Source: Treponema sp. (GTDB lineage: Bacteria; Spirochaetota; Spirochaetia; Treponematales; Treponemataceae). Taken from it: a DNA stretch of 24,550 bases. Shown in pieces: positions 1 through 7,013 of this stretch. The notes beneath the pieces are model-generated. The model searched no databases. It was not told the origin of the DNA and saw only the letters and a list, made by a program, of their open reading frames with translations. The first letter of the stretch is position 1. The number at the start of each line of letters is the position of its first letter. A program made the position numbers and the translations under genes. Where the stretch lies: contig JAEDJS010000030.1 of assembly GCA_016296205.1 (NCBI GenBank), forward strand, positions 1 to 24,550. The letters are read 5' to 3'.

Positions 1-433
1 TGATTATATCACATCTTTTTGATTTTGTGGGGGAAAATCCAAGCCTAGCTTGGTCTTGTTCCAACGACGAAACGTTGCTCGGGGGAGTGAGAAAAAGAAC
101 GAAACGTAAGCCACCACTTTGTCTGAAAGCCATTTTGTCCGAGTAGGACTAAAGACATCTATTTAAATGAGTTTTTTGTCATTTTTTTCAAATCCATTTT
201 TCCAGATAATACGATACTTTTCCTTAATTTCCATCATATATAAGTCTCCATAATTTGTTTTTTTTATTTTACTTGATTATAACTACTGAATGGTGTCAAA
301 TAACAACACTATATAAATTTAATAACGATCTGCATTCAGCAAGTTTTTTCTGAAATCCACTGAACGCAATTTTGCGTTTAAAAGATTTACAAAAGCTATC
401 TTCTTTCAATTGTTTTAAAAGATATTTGAAGCA
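1..433. other. Non-coding left flank of a decayed element
   Basis: I see no convincing gene here. Bases 50-150 are less AT-rich than the rest and contain short motifs (TTCCAAC near 51, TTGCTCGG near 75, GTAGGAC at 143-149) that also occur in the folded repeat at 3551-3676. The part from 150 to 430 is AT-rich. The only ORF with a plausible ribosome site is a 24-codon minus-strand frame at 163-237 (starts MMEIKEKYRI), preceded by GGAG about eight bases upstream. It has no recognisable relative and may be a gene remnant. A short hairpin (AACGCAA/TTGCGTT) lies near 364-379 without a T-tract. Confidence 0.4.
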
Positions 434-436
434 AAT

Positions 437-478
437 AAAAAAAGGCTTTCAGAACCAACAAAGCAGAATTGAAAGCCT
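437..478 (-). terminator. Rho-independent terminator after the AlbA_2 gene
   Basis: The arms AGGCTTTC (443-450) and GAAAGCCT (471-478) form a perfect 8-bp stem. Read on the minus strand it is followed at once by a run of seven T (complement of 437-443). It lies eight bases beyond the stop codon of the minus-strand AlbA_2 gene, so it ends that transcript. Confidence 0.8.
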
Positions 479-485
479 CTGAAGT

Positions 486-2150
486 TTAATCTTTTAATTT
501 ATAATTTGCATACTTTCCTTTTTGATTAGGAACAAGTTTGCCTTCTGCCAATAATTTCTTTATTTGTAAATAAGCCTGGACATCTGTTATTTTAAGCAAT
601 TCTGCTACATCTTCTTTTGTAATAATTCCATCCTGATGCTTTGCAAGTTTAATTATAAGTTCTGGATAACGAACTGCATCTATGTCTGTCTGTCTAACAT
701 ACTTTGCACTTTCATTATTCTGTTTATAAACTTTTGCGCTTAGAATGTAAGAACGATTAGAACCATTGCCAATGGCTTCTACTAAACCTGCTTCAACAAG
801 ATTTTGAATTGTAGAACTTGTTCGAGATTTATTAAGATGAATAACCTCACTCAATCGCTCAACAGTAACACGACGTTCATTTCGAATTGTCGAAAGTATC
901 ATCAATGCATTTATTGAAAGTGGCTGATTACGTCTGTTTTGTTCATCAGCTATCATCTTTGTAAACTGCATATCAGGATTTGCCCGTGGTACAAATAGTT
1001 TTACTATTGATGAAGTACTTTCAGAATAGTCAGGCCAAGGACGTCCGTAAAGAATAGAGCCTTCGTAAATTCTATCGATACCACGTCCAGTTTTTTCAGC
1101 CAAACCGACTCGTTTTAATACATCGGAAAGACATGGGTTTCTTCCATGTGGTTCAACAAAAATGAGGTTTTCTGAATTTACTCCTTCTATAAATCCACCC
1201 TGACTTGAAATTGTCATTCCCTCATCATCAATCAGAACACGAACCTGTCCAAGCTGTGTATAATCTCTGTGACAAAATGCATTCAATAAACCTTCACGAA
1301 AAGCTCTAGGTGTAAACTCTGGAACAGGGATTCTAAAGAGACCATACTCCATTTCTTTTTCTGGATTCCAGGCTGTAAAGTAAGTTGAAAATCTTTCAAA
1401 CAGCTTTACTAATGGATCATTTGAAGTTTCATTTATTTTTACATTTGTTCCCGATAATACCTGGAATGAAGCCCTGTAAGTTGGCATAAGACGTTTTATA
1501 CTTTCTGTTTTCCCAAGAAAAAGCAAACCAGTTACGGTTGGAATTATTTTTCCATTTTCTTCTACGATAAAATGTAATGCTTTATAAAAATCTTCCTGAT
1601 TTAATTCAAGCAATGATTTATCACTTCCAATACTGTTTTTAATTATACTTTTTAGGCGTTCAAATTCCAGAACATCTAAATCTTCTTCTATGGCTTCTTC
1701 AAGTGGTTGTGCAGAAAAATCTAACAAGCTCAATTCAGACAAGCGGCTTGGTATTTCATAAGGGAACAAAGGAACTGCTTCAGGAGAACCATCAAACTTT
1801 AATCTACGTCGTAAGGTTTTTCCTTTTGAAGTTGCTGTAACTGTTCTTGCCTTAGGAACTTCAATGCGTAAGATATCTTTTTTATTTTCTGTTATGATTT
1901 CTGCTCTTGTTGAAACAGTTGGTACTGTATTATTAGCAATCAAAGTCATTACACCAATAGCATCTTTATGCTGTTTTGTAAGACCTGTTATTTCGCCATC
2001 GTCTTCAACACCAAGGTAAAGAATTCCACCTTCTGCATTTGCCATTCCAACAACTGCATCTATTAATTCTGAATTCGGTAATCCGTTCTTTTCTTTTTTA
2101 TCTGATTTGAATTCAGTAAAAAGATCTTCTTTTTTAGGTATAGTTCTCAT
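486..2150 (-). CDS. AlbA_2 (Schlafen-type) ATP-binding transcriptional regulator-like protein
   Basis: 554 residues. Residues about 8-125 look like the AlbA_2 (Schlafen_AlbA_2) nucleic-acid-binding domain, with the pattern EFKSD ... ELIDAVVGMANAEGG ... LGVEDDGEITGL. Residues about 275-385 match the HATPase_c_4 region of the so-called RecG-like ATP-binding family (FREGLLNAFCHRDY, then GLAEKTGRGIDRIYE). The C-terminal third has two winged-helix-like segments (about 405-465 and 490-550), the first with a clear recognition-helix stretch (LNKSRTSSTIQNLVEAGLVE). Such proteins are often cargo of mobile elements, and individual functions are mostly unknown; regulation or defence are possible roles. 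The start ATG has AAGGGG eight bases upstream. It is the last gene of the integrase-side cluster and appears intact, unlike its two upstream neighbours. Confidence 0.85.
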   Translation of the reverse strand: MRTIPKKEDLFTEFKSDKKEKNGLPNSELIDAVVGMANAEGGILYLGVEDDGEITGLTKQHKDAIGVMTLIANNTVPTVSTRAEIITENKKDILRIEVPKARTVTATSKGKTLRRRLKFDGSPEAVPLFPYEIPSRLSELSLLDFSAQPLEEAIEEDLDVLEFERLKSIIKNSIGSDKSLLELNQEDFYKALHFIVEENGKIIPTVTGLLFLGKTESIKRLMPTYRASFQVLSGTNVKINETSNDPLVKLFERFSTYFTAWNPEKEMEYGLFRIPVPEFTPRAFREGLLNAFCHRDYTQLGQVRVLIDDEGMTISSQGGFIEGVNSENLIFVEPHGRNPCLSDVLKRVGLAEKTGRGIDRIYEGSILYGRPWPDYSESTSSIVKLFVPRANPDMQFTKMIADEQNRRNQPLSINALMILSTIRNERRVTVERLSEVIHLNKSRTSSTIQNLVEAGLVEAIGNGSNRSYILSAKVYKQNNESAKYVRQTDIDAVRYPELIIKLAKHQDGIITKEDVAELLKITDVQAYLQIKKLLAEGKLVPNQKGKYANYKLKD

Positions 2151-2170
2151 GTAAAGCCCCTTTTAATTCA

Positions 2171-2200
2171 ATTATAACCCGTTTTAACTCGATATGTCGA
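2171..2200 (-). promoter_or_regulatory. Promoter of the AlbA_2 gene
   Basis: On the minus strand TATAAT (complement of 2171-2176) lies 18 bases downstream of TCGACA (complement of 2195-2200), close to the sigma-70 consensus. Transcription would start near 2164, giving a short leader with AAGGGG before the ATG at 2150. The -35 box sits inside the centre and right arm of a 12-bp palindrome, so a protein bound there would block the promoter. Confidence 0.6.
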
Positions 2201-2260
2201 GTTAAAACTCAATTCTAATTCAACATTCGAGTTAGAATTGAGTTAAAATCGTGTTAGAAT
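2181..2260. repeat. Palindrome and direct-repeat array (putative operator)
   Basis: Two perfect inverted repeats lie in tandem. Arms 2181-2192 and 2197-2208 are 12 bp with a 4-base spacer. Arms 2206-2218 and 2232-2244 are 13 bp with a 13-base spacer. The unit GWGTTARAAY occurs as direct copies at 2199, 2229, 2240 and 2251, and the last three are exactly 11 bp apart, about one helical turn. An inverted copy lies at 2181-2190. The array overlaps the -35 box of the downstream gene, so an operator for autorepression by the winged-helix AlbA_2 protein is the simplest reading. A parS- or iteron-like site for the adjacent ParB-like protein is the alternative. Confidence 0.7.
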
Positions 2261-2575
2261 CACGCAATCCCAAATCTTTGTGATATTCTAGCTGCATCTT
2301 CTTCAGAAAGATTCAACCCGCCAAGCTCCAGCTTTCTTTCTGGCTTCCGCAGCCTTGATCAATTCATGAGACTTATTGATGGAAATACTTCCGTTTTGAA
2401 TCTTCTCCAAAAATGAAGTATCCTCCTTCTTTGCAATCTCTCGCATCTTACAAACCTGACGGGCTGATTTATTAAGCTGGCGGCCAATTGCCTCATCACG
2501 GCTATCAAACTTCTTCACAATAACCGGCACCTTTTCAAGTCCAGACTTTTTTGTCGTATTTCCAAATAATCTCAT
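2260..2575 (-). pseudogene. ParB-like helix-turn-helix protein, frameshifted near its C-terminus
   Basis: The open frame from ATG 2575 runs to a stop at 2303 and has a ParB/Spo0J-like HTH region: DEAIGRQLNKSARQVCKMRE, then a segment ending SISINKSHELIKAAEA, which resembles the 'GEISLSHA' helix of ParB proteins. At about 2340, within AAGAAAG, the sense shifts. Adding or removing one A restores a coherent acidic end (KLELGGLNLSEEDAARISQR, then FGIA) that stops at 2260. The ParB N-terminal CTPase/parS-clamp part is absent, so this is a lone HTH. I choose ATG 2575 over 2581 because GGAG lies a normal distance upstream of 2575 only. It follows the recombinase pseudogene by 17 bases. It could still be a functional shorter protein. 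Confidence 0.55.
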
Positions 2576-2592
2576 TTTCATTTCTCCAGATT

Positions 2593-3411
2593 TTAAGCTA
2601 TTGCTTTGTTCAATTCTTCAAGTTTCTGATTCAGCATGTGATTGTCTCTTCGTCTTCTTTCTGGTCGATAAAAACCTTCTTCATAACATTGCGGGCTAAA
2701 TCAATAACTTTTTCATCTTCAAGATGTGCTCTGTAGTGATTAAGCATAGCTTCAGTTTTATGACCGGAGAGGGCCATAACGTAACGTTTGTCCTGAACAT
2801 AATCAAGCATGCGGGCATGGCAAGCTCATTTGCAATCTTGGCCTCATCATTATCCCATTCAAGTTCCATCAGGCGGTTAGCGGTTTCCATATCGATTACT
2901 TTTCGTTCTTTGCTCTGGTTGGAACATTTAATAATTCCGTCAAAACAATTGTTCTGAGTAAGCTCGTTGTAAAAAGCCCATTTGAGAGGAATAGTGATTA
3001 TCTCGATAATTGAGTTTATTGTCTTAGGAGCAAGTTTCTGAGCTTCATCGCTGGAGAAGAATGCATCTACATCTTTACGAGTAATTTCTGCAACGCATTT
3101 TCCTGCAAGACGAGGAATCCAGTAAAGACGGGACGATGTATAGACCGTTTCTTTCCAAGCTTCTCTCTGACATAAGGTGATTTATCGTAATCCCAGAATT
3201 TTTCAAGGAAGTCTTCAATCGGGATGCTGCCTTTTGAACCAACGCGAGCAGGAATATTGCCGGTGACAATCCATTCCATGACGATGCATTCAGCTTCTGT
3301 ACGGTTTCTACATCCAGTAGATTTGTTGTTGGAAAGAGTTCCGTCTGCAAGACAGATTTGAGCGTAATAAATCCCAGTATGGGCTTTAAAAATTAAATAG
3401 GGCTTAGCCAT
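2593..3411 (-). pseudogene. Tyrosine recombinase (phage-type integrase) pseudogene
   Basis: Three frames together rebuild an integrase. ATG 3411 has GAGGTG upstream and opens a frame encoding MAKPYLIFKAHTGIYYAQIC and a SAM-like N-terminal domain. A one-base loss near 3134 moves the sense to a second frame (RLYWIPRLAGKCVAEITRKD ... METANRLMELEWDNDEAKIA ... NELAM). At about 2815 the sense jumps to a third frame (MLDYVQDKRYVMALSGHKTE, then AMLNHYRAH). The jump skips the roughly 110 residues that normally carry the catalytic Arg, Lys and HxxR box, so an internal deletion is likely. The last His (GHK) and the Tyr nucleophile (NHYRAH) remain. A final frame change near 2633 would add MLNQKLEELNKAIA before the stop at 2593. 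The product cannot be an active recombinase. Confidence 0.8.
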
Positions 3412-3550
3412 ATTCACCTCACTAAGACCGTAAACAAGTTACTTAAACTGTTTACTTAAATTAGTAATTTGTCTCACGCTAAGCCCTAATTTATTGGGTT
3501 TAGTAGTGCGCTAACTCTACATAACATATAGACTTAGCAGTATAGCGAAG

Positions 3551-3676
3551 GTAGGACTTGCCTTGCAGTCGTAAACATCTTGTTTACGACTGCAAGGCCG
3601 GCTTCATTCACTGTCGCAGACATCCTATCTGCTTTTCCTCGCACTTGCTCGGCGTTCATTACGCTTCAAGTCCAAC
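3551..3676. repeat. Folded repeat: 17-bp hairpin within 10-bp outer inverted repeats
   Basis: The arms 3560-3576 and 3582-3598 are perfectly complementary over 17 bp around a 5-base loop. The outer pair GTAGGACTTG (3551-3560) and CAAGTCCAAC (3667-3676) is complementary at 9 of 10 positions. A third small hairpin (GCAGA/TCTGC) lies near 3616-3632. There is no T-tract, so this is not a simple terminator. GTCCAAC fits the RYYYAAC core of integron attC sites and GTAGGAC nearly fits GTTRRRY, but their order is opposite to a normal attC. A MITE-like element or an integrase arm/excision structure is equally possible. Confidence 0.65.
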
Positions 3677-3725
3677 AGATAATTTAACAACAAAAAAAGT
3701 TTTCTCGAATTGAGAAACCTATATA

Positions 3726-3801
3726 GCGGTAGTTGTACTTGAACCTACGGCCTCCGGGTTATGAGTATGTGTGGCAAAAGCTCTTCATTCTCCTGTACCA
3801 C
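3726..3801 (-). other. tRNA-Met(CAT)-like remnant, probable attachment site
   Basis: On the minus strand the bases from 3765 down to 3726 read as the 3' half of a bacterial tRNA-Met: anticodon loop CTCATAA, 3' anticodon stem CCCGG, variable loop, T-arm GTAGGTTCAAGT, acceptor strand TACCGC. The 5' half is not tRNA-like. The segment before the loop cannot pair with CCCGG, and the D-arm is unrecognisable, although GTGGTA at 3801-3796 could pair with TACCGC. The T-stem 3' strand reads ACAAC where CCTAC is expected. A 3'-half-only match next to an integrase is what an attL/attR duplication gives, so I call it an att remnant rather than a working tRNA. Confidence 0.65.
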
Positions 3802-3803
3802 AG

Positions 3804-4409
3804 TTATACTTTTTTCTGCAATGCCATTACATAATTTACGAGAAAATCAACTGTGCCGTCAATTCCAAGTTTTGATGAATTGATTATTAAATCGTAAGTT
3901 CGAGTTTCTCCCCATTTTGTATCGCAGAGACTGTTGTGATAAGCTTTACGGTTTCTGTCATGTTTTGCAATTGCATTTGCGGCTGCTCTTGCAGAAAGTT
4001 CACGTTTTTCCATAACACGATTAAGTTTGTCTTTGTAATCACCAGTAATAAAAATCGAAACAAGTCCTGGATTCAACTTAAACAAAGAATCTGCACAACG
4101 ACCAACTACAACAAATGACTGCCCCATTGCTTCCCGTTCCTTTAATAAATCGGACTGCAATCCATACACAGCTCCCTCATTGGAATTATTATGACCTCGT
4201 ACAGTGCGGCTAAAAAATTTTCTCTTAGGCTGCTCATCATACTTGTGAAGTTCATCTGGATCAACTCCCATAAAAACTGCAACTTCTTCCAGGATGCTTC
4301 TGTCATAAAGTGGCACTCCCAATTTTGCTGCAATTTTTCTTGCAATTTCATGTCCACCTGAACCATACTCACGGCCAATAGATATAATTGTCTGTTTTTT
4401 GAATTCCAT
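3804..4409 (-). CDS. Cytidylate kinase-like family protein
   Basis: 201 residues from ATG 4409 (AGGAG six bases upstream; an upstream in-frame TTG at 4415 would leave no room for it). The N-terminus carries the variant P-loop of the Cytidylate_kin2 family (IISIGREYGSGGHEIARKIA), then LYDRSILEE. Further on are a VVVGRCAD strand and an Arg-rich lid (KRELSARAAANAIAKHDRNR). This family resembles nucleoside monophosphate kinases such as Cmk, but the true substrate is usually unproven. The protein is cytosolic, with no membrane segment. It lies nine bases behind the permease gene and is probably cotranscribed with it. The tRNA-Met remnant starts three bases after its stop codon, so this gene marks the chromosomal side of the element. 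Confidence 0.85.
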   Translation of the reverse strand: MEFKKQTIISIGREYGSGGHEIARKIAAKLGVPLYDRSILEEVAVFMGVDPDELHKYDEQPKRKFFSRTVRGHNNSNEGAVYGLQSDLLKEREAMGQSFVVVGRCADSLFKLNPGLVSIFITGDYKDKLNRVMEKRELSARAAANAIAKHDRNRKAYHNSLCDTKWGETRTYDLIINSSKLGIDGTVDFLVNYVMALQKKV

Positions 4410-4418
4410 ATTCAACTC

Positions 4419-5774
4419 CTACAGATAGCGGATAAAAATAAACACTGTACTGATTACCATTACAATAATTGTAGCAGGCACAGAATATTTGCAGTATTTT
4501 CCCCAGCTTACAGGATGACCCGATTTAGCAGCCACAGAAGTTCCAACAACATTTGCACTAGCCCCAATTGGTGTTGCACTTCCTCCAATGTCTGTTCCCA
4601 TAGAAAGAGCCCAAGCCATTGTATCCAGAGGAACCCCTGTAGAAACTGTTAACGCCTGAATAACCGGAATCATTGTTGCAGCAAAAGGAATATTGTCTAC
4701 AAACGCACTGGCAACTGCACTTATCCAGATAATAATTCCTATCATCAAGTATACATTGCCCTTTGAAATTTTTCCAATAAAATTAGCAACAAGAACAAGG
4801 CAGCCTGTTTCTTCAAGTCCGGAAACAACAACAAACAAACCTATAAAGAACAAAAGCGTTTTATAGTCAACTTTCTTCAATATTTCGCCAATATGTCCAG
4901 GAGCACAAACTACCGTAAGGATTGCAATTCCCAGACCAATGGAAGCAACTGTTAAACCTGTCATTGCGTGGGTTACAAGAAGCACTACAGCAATTCCAAA
5001 AATTACGGAACTCACTGCAAATCCTTTTTTATCTGTAATTGCCGATTCTGGAGAAGGCAAAGTTGAAGTATCAACCGACTGCTTATTCAACTTAAATTCT
5101 TTTCTAAAACACAAGTAAAAGAAAATCACTGTGAATATTAAAGAAACTGCTGCAATTGCTCCAGTGTTTGTAACAAAGTCGGCAAATGAATATCCCAGTG
5201 AAGTTCCAATAATAATGTTTGGAGGATCGCCACACATTGTTGCAGAACCACCAAGATTTGCACAGAAAATTTCCGAGAGAATCATTGGCACAGGATTGAA
5301 TTTTAAAAGCTGAGAAAGTTCAACTGTAACTGCTGCCAGGAATAAAATAACGGTGATTGAATCAATAAACATTGCAAGAACAAATGACATCACCATAAAA
5401 ACAAGGAAGATTGAAACAGTTTTGTAATTAACCATTTTTGCCAGCCGCATACAAAGCCATCGGAAAAATCCTACACGAGCCATACCTTCTACCATCACCA
5501 TCATTCCGGCAATGAAAATAATTGTAGCCCAGTTTATTCCACTTGATGATTCTTCTGCCGCACCTTTTGCATACCAGAAACCAAGTGTAAAAATCTGTCT
5601 GACATTTAATGTTTTAAGTATCCCATCCCAACTGTGAAGCCCCAAACCAAATACCAGACCCAAAGTAAGAATACCACATACAAGAGTAATCCACTGCCGT
5701 TCAAATATTTCTGTGATAATCAGAATGAACATTGTTACGAAGATTAATACTGCAAGGATTTGAGCCAAAAGCAT
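4419..5774 (-). CDS. SLC13/ArsB-NhaD-type anion permease
   Basis: 451 residues and about ten to twelve hydrophobic segments spread over the whole length, as expected for the ion-transporter (IT) superfamily. The pattern GGSATMCGDPPNIIIGTSLG in the middle and MGTDIGGSATPIGASANVVG near the C-terminus are the paired SATP-N-type substrate/sodium-binding loops of ArsB, CitM and SLC13 carriers. Substrate cannot be decided: dicarboxylate, citrate, sulfate or arsenite are all used by relatives, and no arsenic gene lies nearby. The start ATG has GAGGT six bases upstream. The upstream region carries a three-copy tandem repeat. Confidence 0.85.
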   Translation of the reverse strand: MLLAQILAVLIFVTMFILIITEIFERQWITLVCGILTLGLVFGLGLHSWDGILKTLNVRQIFTLGFWYAKGAAEESSSGINWATIIFIAGMMVMVEGMARVGFFRWLCMRLAKMVNYKTVSIFLVFMVMSFVLAMFIDSITVILFLAAVTVELSQLLKFNPVPMILSEIFCANLGGSATMCGDPPNIIIGTSLGYSFADFVTNTGAIAAVSLIFTVIFFYLCFRKEFKLNKQSVDTSTLPSPESAITDKKGFAVSSVIFGIAVVLLVTHAMTGLTVASIGLGIAILTVVCAPGHIGEILKKVDYKTLLFFIGLFVVVSGLEETGCLVLVANFIGKISKGNVYLMIGIIIWISAVASAFVDNIPFAATMIPVIQALTVSTGVPLDTMAWALSMGTDIGGSATPIGASANVVGTSVAAKSGHPVSWGKYCKYSVPATIIVMVISTVFIFIRYL

Positions 5775-5785
5775 TTTTCTACCTC

Positions 5786-5825
5786 GAATTGCTGTTTTGA
5801 ATTGCTGTTTTTAATTGCTGTTTTG
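5786..5825. repeat. Three tandem copies of a 13-14-bp unit before the permease gene
   Basis: The unit GAATTGCTGTTTT is present three times head to tail (starting at 5786, 5799 and 5812) with only single-base differences. The block lies directly before the ribosome binding site of the minus-strand permease, in its untranslated leader if the promoter at 5833-5861 is right. Copy-number change by slippage could alter expression. Confidence 0.8.
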
Positions 5826-5832
5826 AAGACCA

Positions 5833-5861
5833 AGTTTACCACTTTTTTATTTCTTAAACAA
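5833..5861 (-). promoter_or_regulatory. Candidate promoter of the permease-kinase pair
   Basis: On the minus strand TTGTTT (complement of 5856-5861) is separated by 17 bases from TAAACT (complement of 5833-5838). Both match the sigma-70 consensus only partly. Position and spacing fit the divergent arrangement with the Wzz gene. Confidence 0.4.
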
Positions 5862-5913
5862 TGAATATTTATTAAATTTTTCCCCCAAAGAAAAATTGAA
5901 TTTTGCCGGATAA

Positions 5914-5943
5914 TTGAAATTTCTTCTATATATGTGATATAAT
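5914..5943 (+). promoter_or_regulatory. Promoter of the wzz-like operon, possibly leaderless
   Basis: TTGAAA (5914-5919) and TATAAT (5938-5943) are 18 bases apart, a strong sigma-70 match. The ATG of the next gene begins only nine bases after the start of the gap (5952), so transcription would start at or next to the start codon. No Shine-Dalgarno sequence precedes the ATG. Confidence 0.7.
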
Positions 5944-5951
5944 TTTAAGTT

Positions 5952-7013
5952 ATGAGTGATACAGCAAAAAATACAGAAAATAAGAAAGTAGAAAAGGTTA
6001 ATAATGACCAGGATCAGGAAATCAGCCTTATTGATTTACTTGCAGTTCTCCTAAAGCACAAAAAAATGATTATTGCTGTTACAGGTGTTGCAGCGGTTTT
6101 TGCAATTTTGTTCAGCATTTTAACAATAAAACTTCCCCCAGAGAAATCTCCTCTCCCAAACAAGTATACCCCACAGGCTCACATGCTCATAAATGACGAA
6201 TCAAGTGGAGGCGGTATTTCTAGTATGCTTTCTTCCAGTGGATTAGGTTCCCTTGCAAATCTGGCAGGAATTAGCGGAAGCAGCGGTGCTAGTTATTCAA
6301 GCCTTGCAGTATATCTTACAGGAACAAATTCTTTCCTTGACACAATCGTAGACAAATTTAATCTTTTGGAAAGATATAAAATCACTAAATCTCCAAGAGC
6401 AACTAGCCGTAAAGTTCTTAAACAAAAACTAACAGCAGCTTACGATTCAGACAGCGGTGTATTTACAATTGCTTTTACAGATATAGATCCAATTTTTGCC
6501 CAGAGTGTTGTAAACTTTGCAGCAGATTATATTGAAGCAAGATTTCTGGAAATGGGAGTTGATAAAAATAAACTAAGCAAAAAAAATCTTGAAGAAAACA
6601 TTCAGAATACATACAACGACATTCTTAGTCTTCAGAAAAGAATCAAAGAAAAAGAAAGCAGTGTTTCAAACGGTTACAATCCAGCGGCTACCCAGAACAT
6701 CATTCTTGATACTTCAATGCTTCGTCTTGAGCTTTCTGCAAAACAGGAAGTTTATACTCAACTTAAAACTCAACTTGAAATCTTAAAAGTTTCTATGGCC
6801 AGCGAAAAACCAATTTTCCAGATTTTAGAAAAAGCAGAAATCCCTGATCAAAAAAGTGGTCCTAGCCGCGGAAAGCTTTGTATCATTATCACTTTTGCCG
6901 CATTCTTTATTTCTGTGTTTATTGCATTCCTTTTGAACGCTATTGATAACTTAAAAAATGATCCTGACGCAATTAAAAAACTTTCAACAAAAAAGAAAGG
7001 AACAGAAAAATGA
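5952..7013 (+). CDS. Wzz/chain-length determinant-type membrane protein
   Basis: 353 residues. The typical Wzz N-terminus ISLIDLLAVLLKHKKMII begins at about residue 24, followed by a first transmembrane helix (about 38-58). The middle is a large periplasmic part with a coiled-coil region at about 205-285 (NLEENIQNTYNDILSLQKRI and onward). A Pro-containing segment (KAEIPDQKSGPSRGKL) leads into the second helix (about 308-327), and a short basic tail ends the protein. There is no C-terminal tyrosine-kinase domain, so it is the Wzz type rather than the full Wzc type. It should control length or coordinate export of a surface polysaccharide. It overlaps the export gene by four bases (ATGA), which indicates translational coupling. 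Confidence 0.85.
   Translation: MSDTAKNTENKKVEKVNNDQDQEISLIDLLAVLLKHKKMIIAVTGVAAVFAILFSILTIKLPPEKSPLPNKYTPQAHMLINDESSGGGISSMLSSSGLGSLANLAGISGSSGASYSSLAVYLTGTNSFLDTIVDKFNLLERYKITKSPRATSRKVLKQKLTAAYDSDSGVFTIAFTDIDPIFAQSVVNFAADYIEARFLEMGVDKNKLSKKNLEENIQNTYNDILSLQKRIKEKESSVSNGYNPAATQNIILDTSMLRLELSAKQEVYTQLKTQLEILKVSMASEKPIFQILEKAEIPDQKSGPSRGKLCIIITFAAFFISVFIAFLLNAIDNLKNDPDAIKKLSTKKKGTEK

Larger units (their letters stand above)
3418..3803. other. Non-coding end of the integrative element (attachment region)
   Basis: No protein gene is visible in these 386 bases, which lie just upstream of the recombinase remnant, where att sites usually sit. The stretch contains alternating GTTTAC/GTAAAC motifs (3431-3460), a small stem AAGCCC/GGGTTT (about 3481-3502), the folded repeat at 3551-3676, a TTTCTC/GAGAAA hairpin (about 3703-3718) and the tRNA-Met-like remnant at 3726-3801. 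Confidence 0.6.

Noticed and set aside
163..237. 24-codon ORF as a gene
   Set aside because: It has a GGAG upstream but no homology I can recognise, no clear promoter and lies in AT-rich DNA; kept only as a remark.
275..300. TTGACA and TATAAT on the minus strand as a promoter
   Set aside because: The two boxes are only 12 bases apart, too close for sigma-70.
2181..2260. CRISPR array
   Set aside because: Repeats are only about 10 bp with an 11-bp period and no unique spacers; they behave like operator sites.
3726..3801. Functional tRNA-Met gene
   Set aside because: The 5' anticodon stem cannot pair with CCCGG, the T-stem is mispaired at two positions and the D-arm is not recognisable, so only the 3' half matches.
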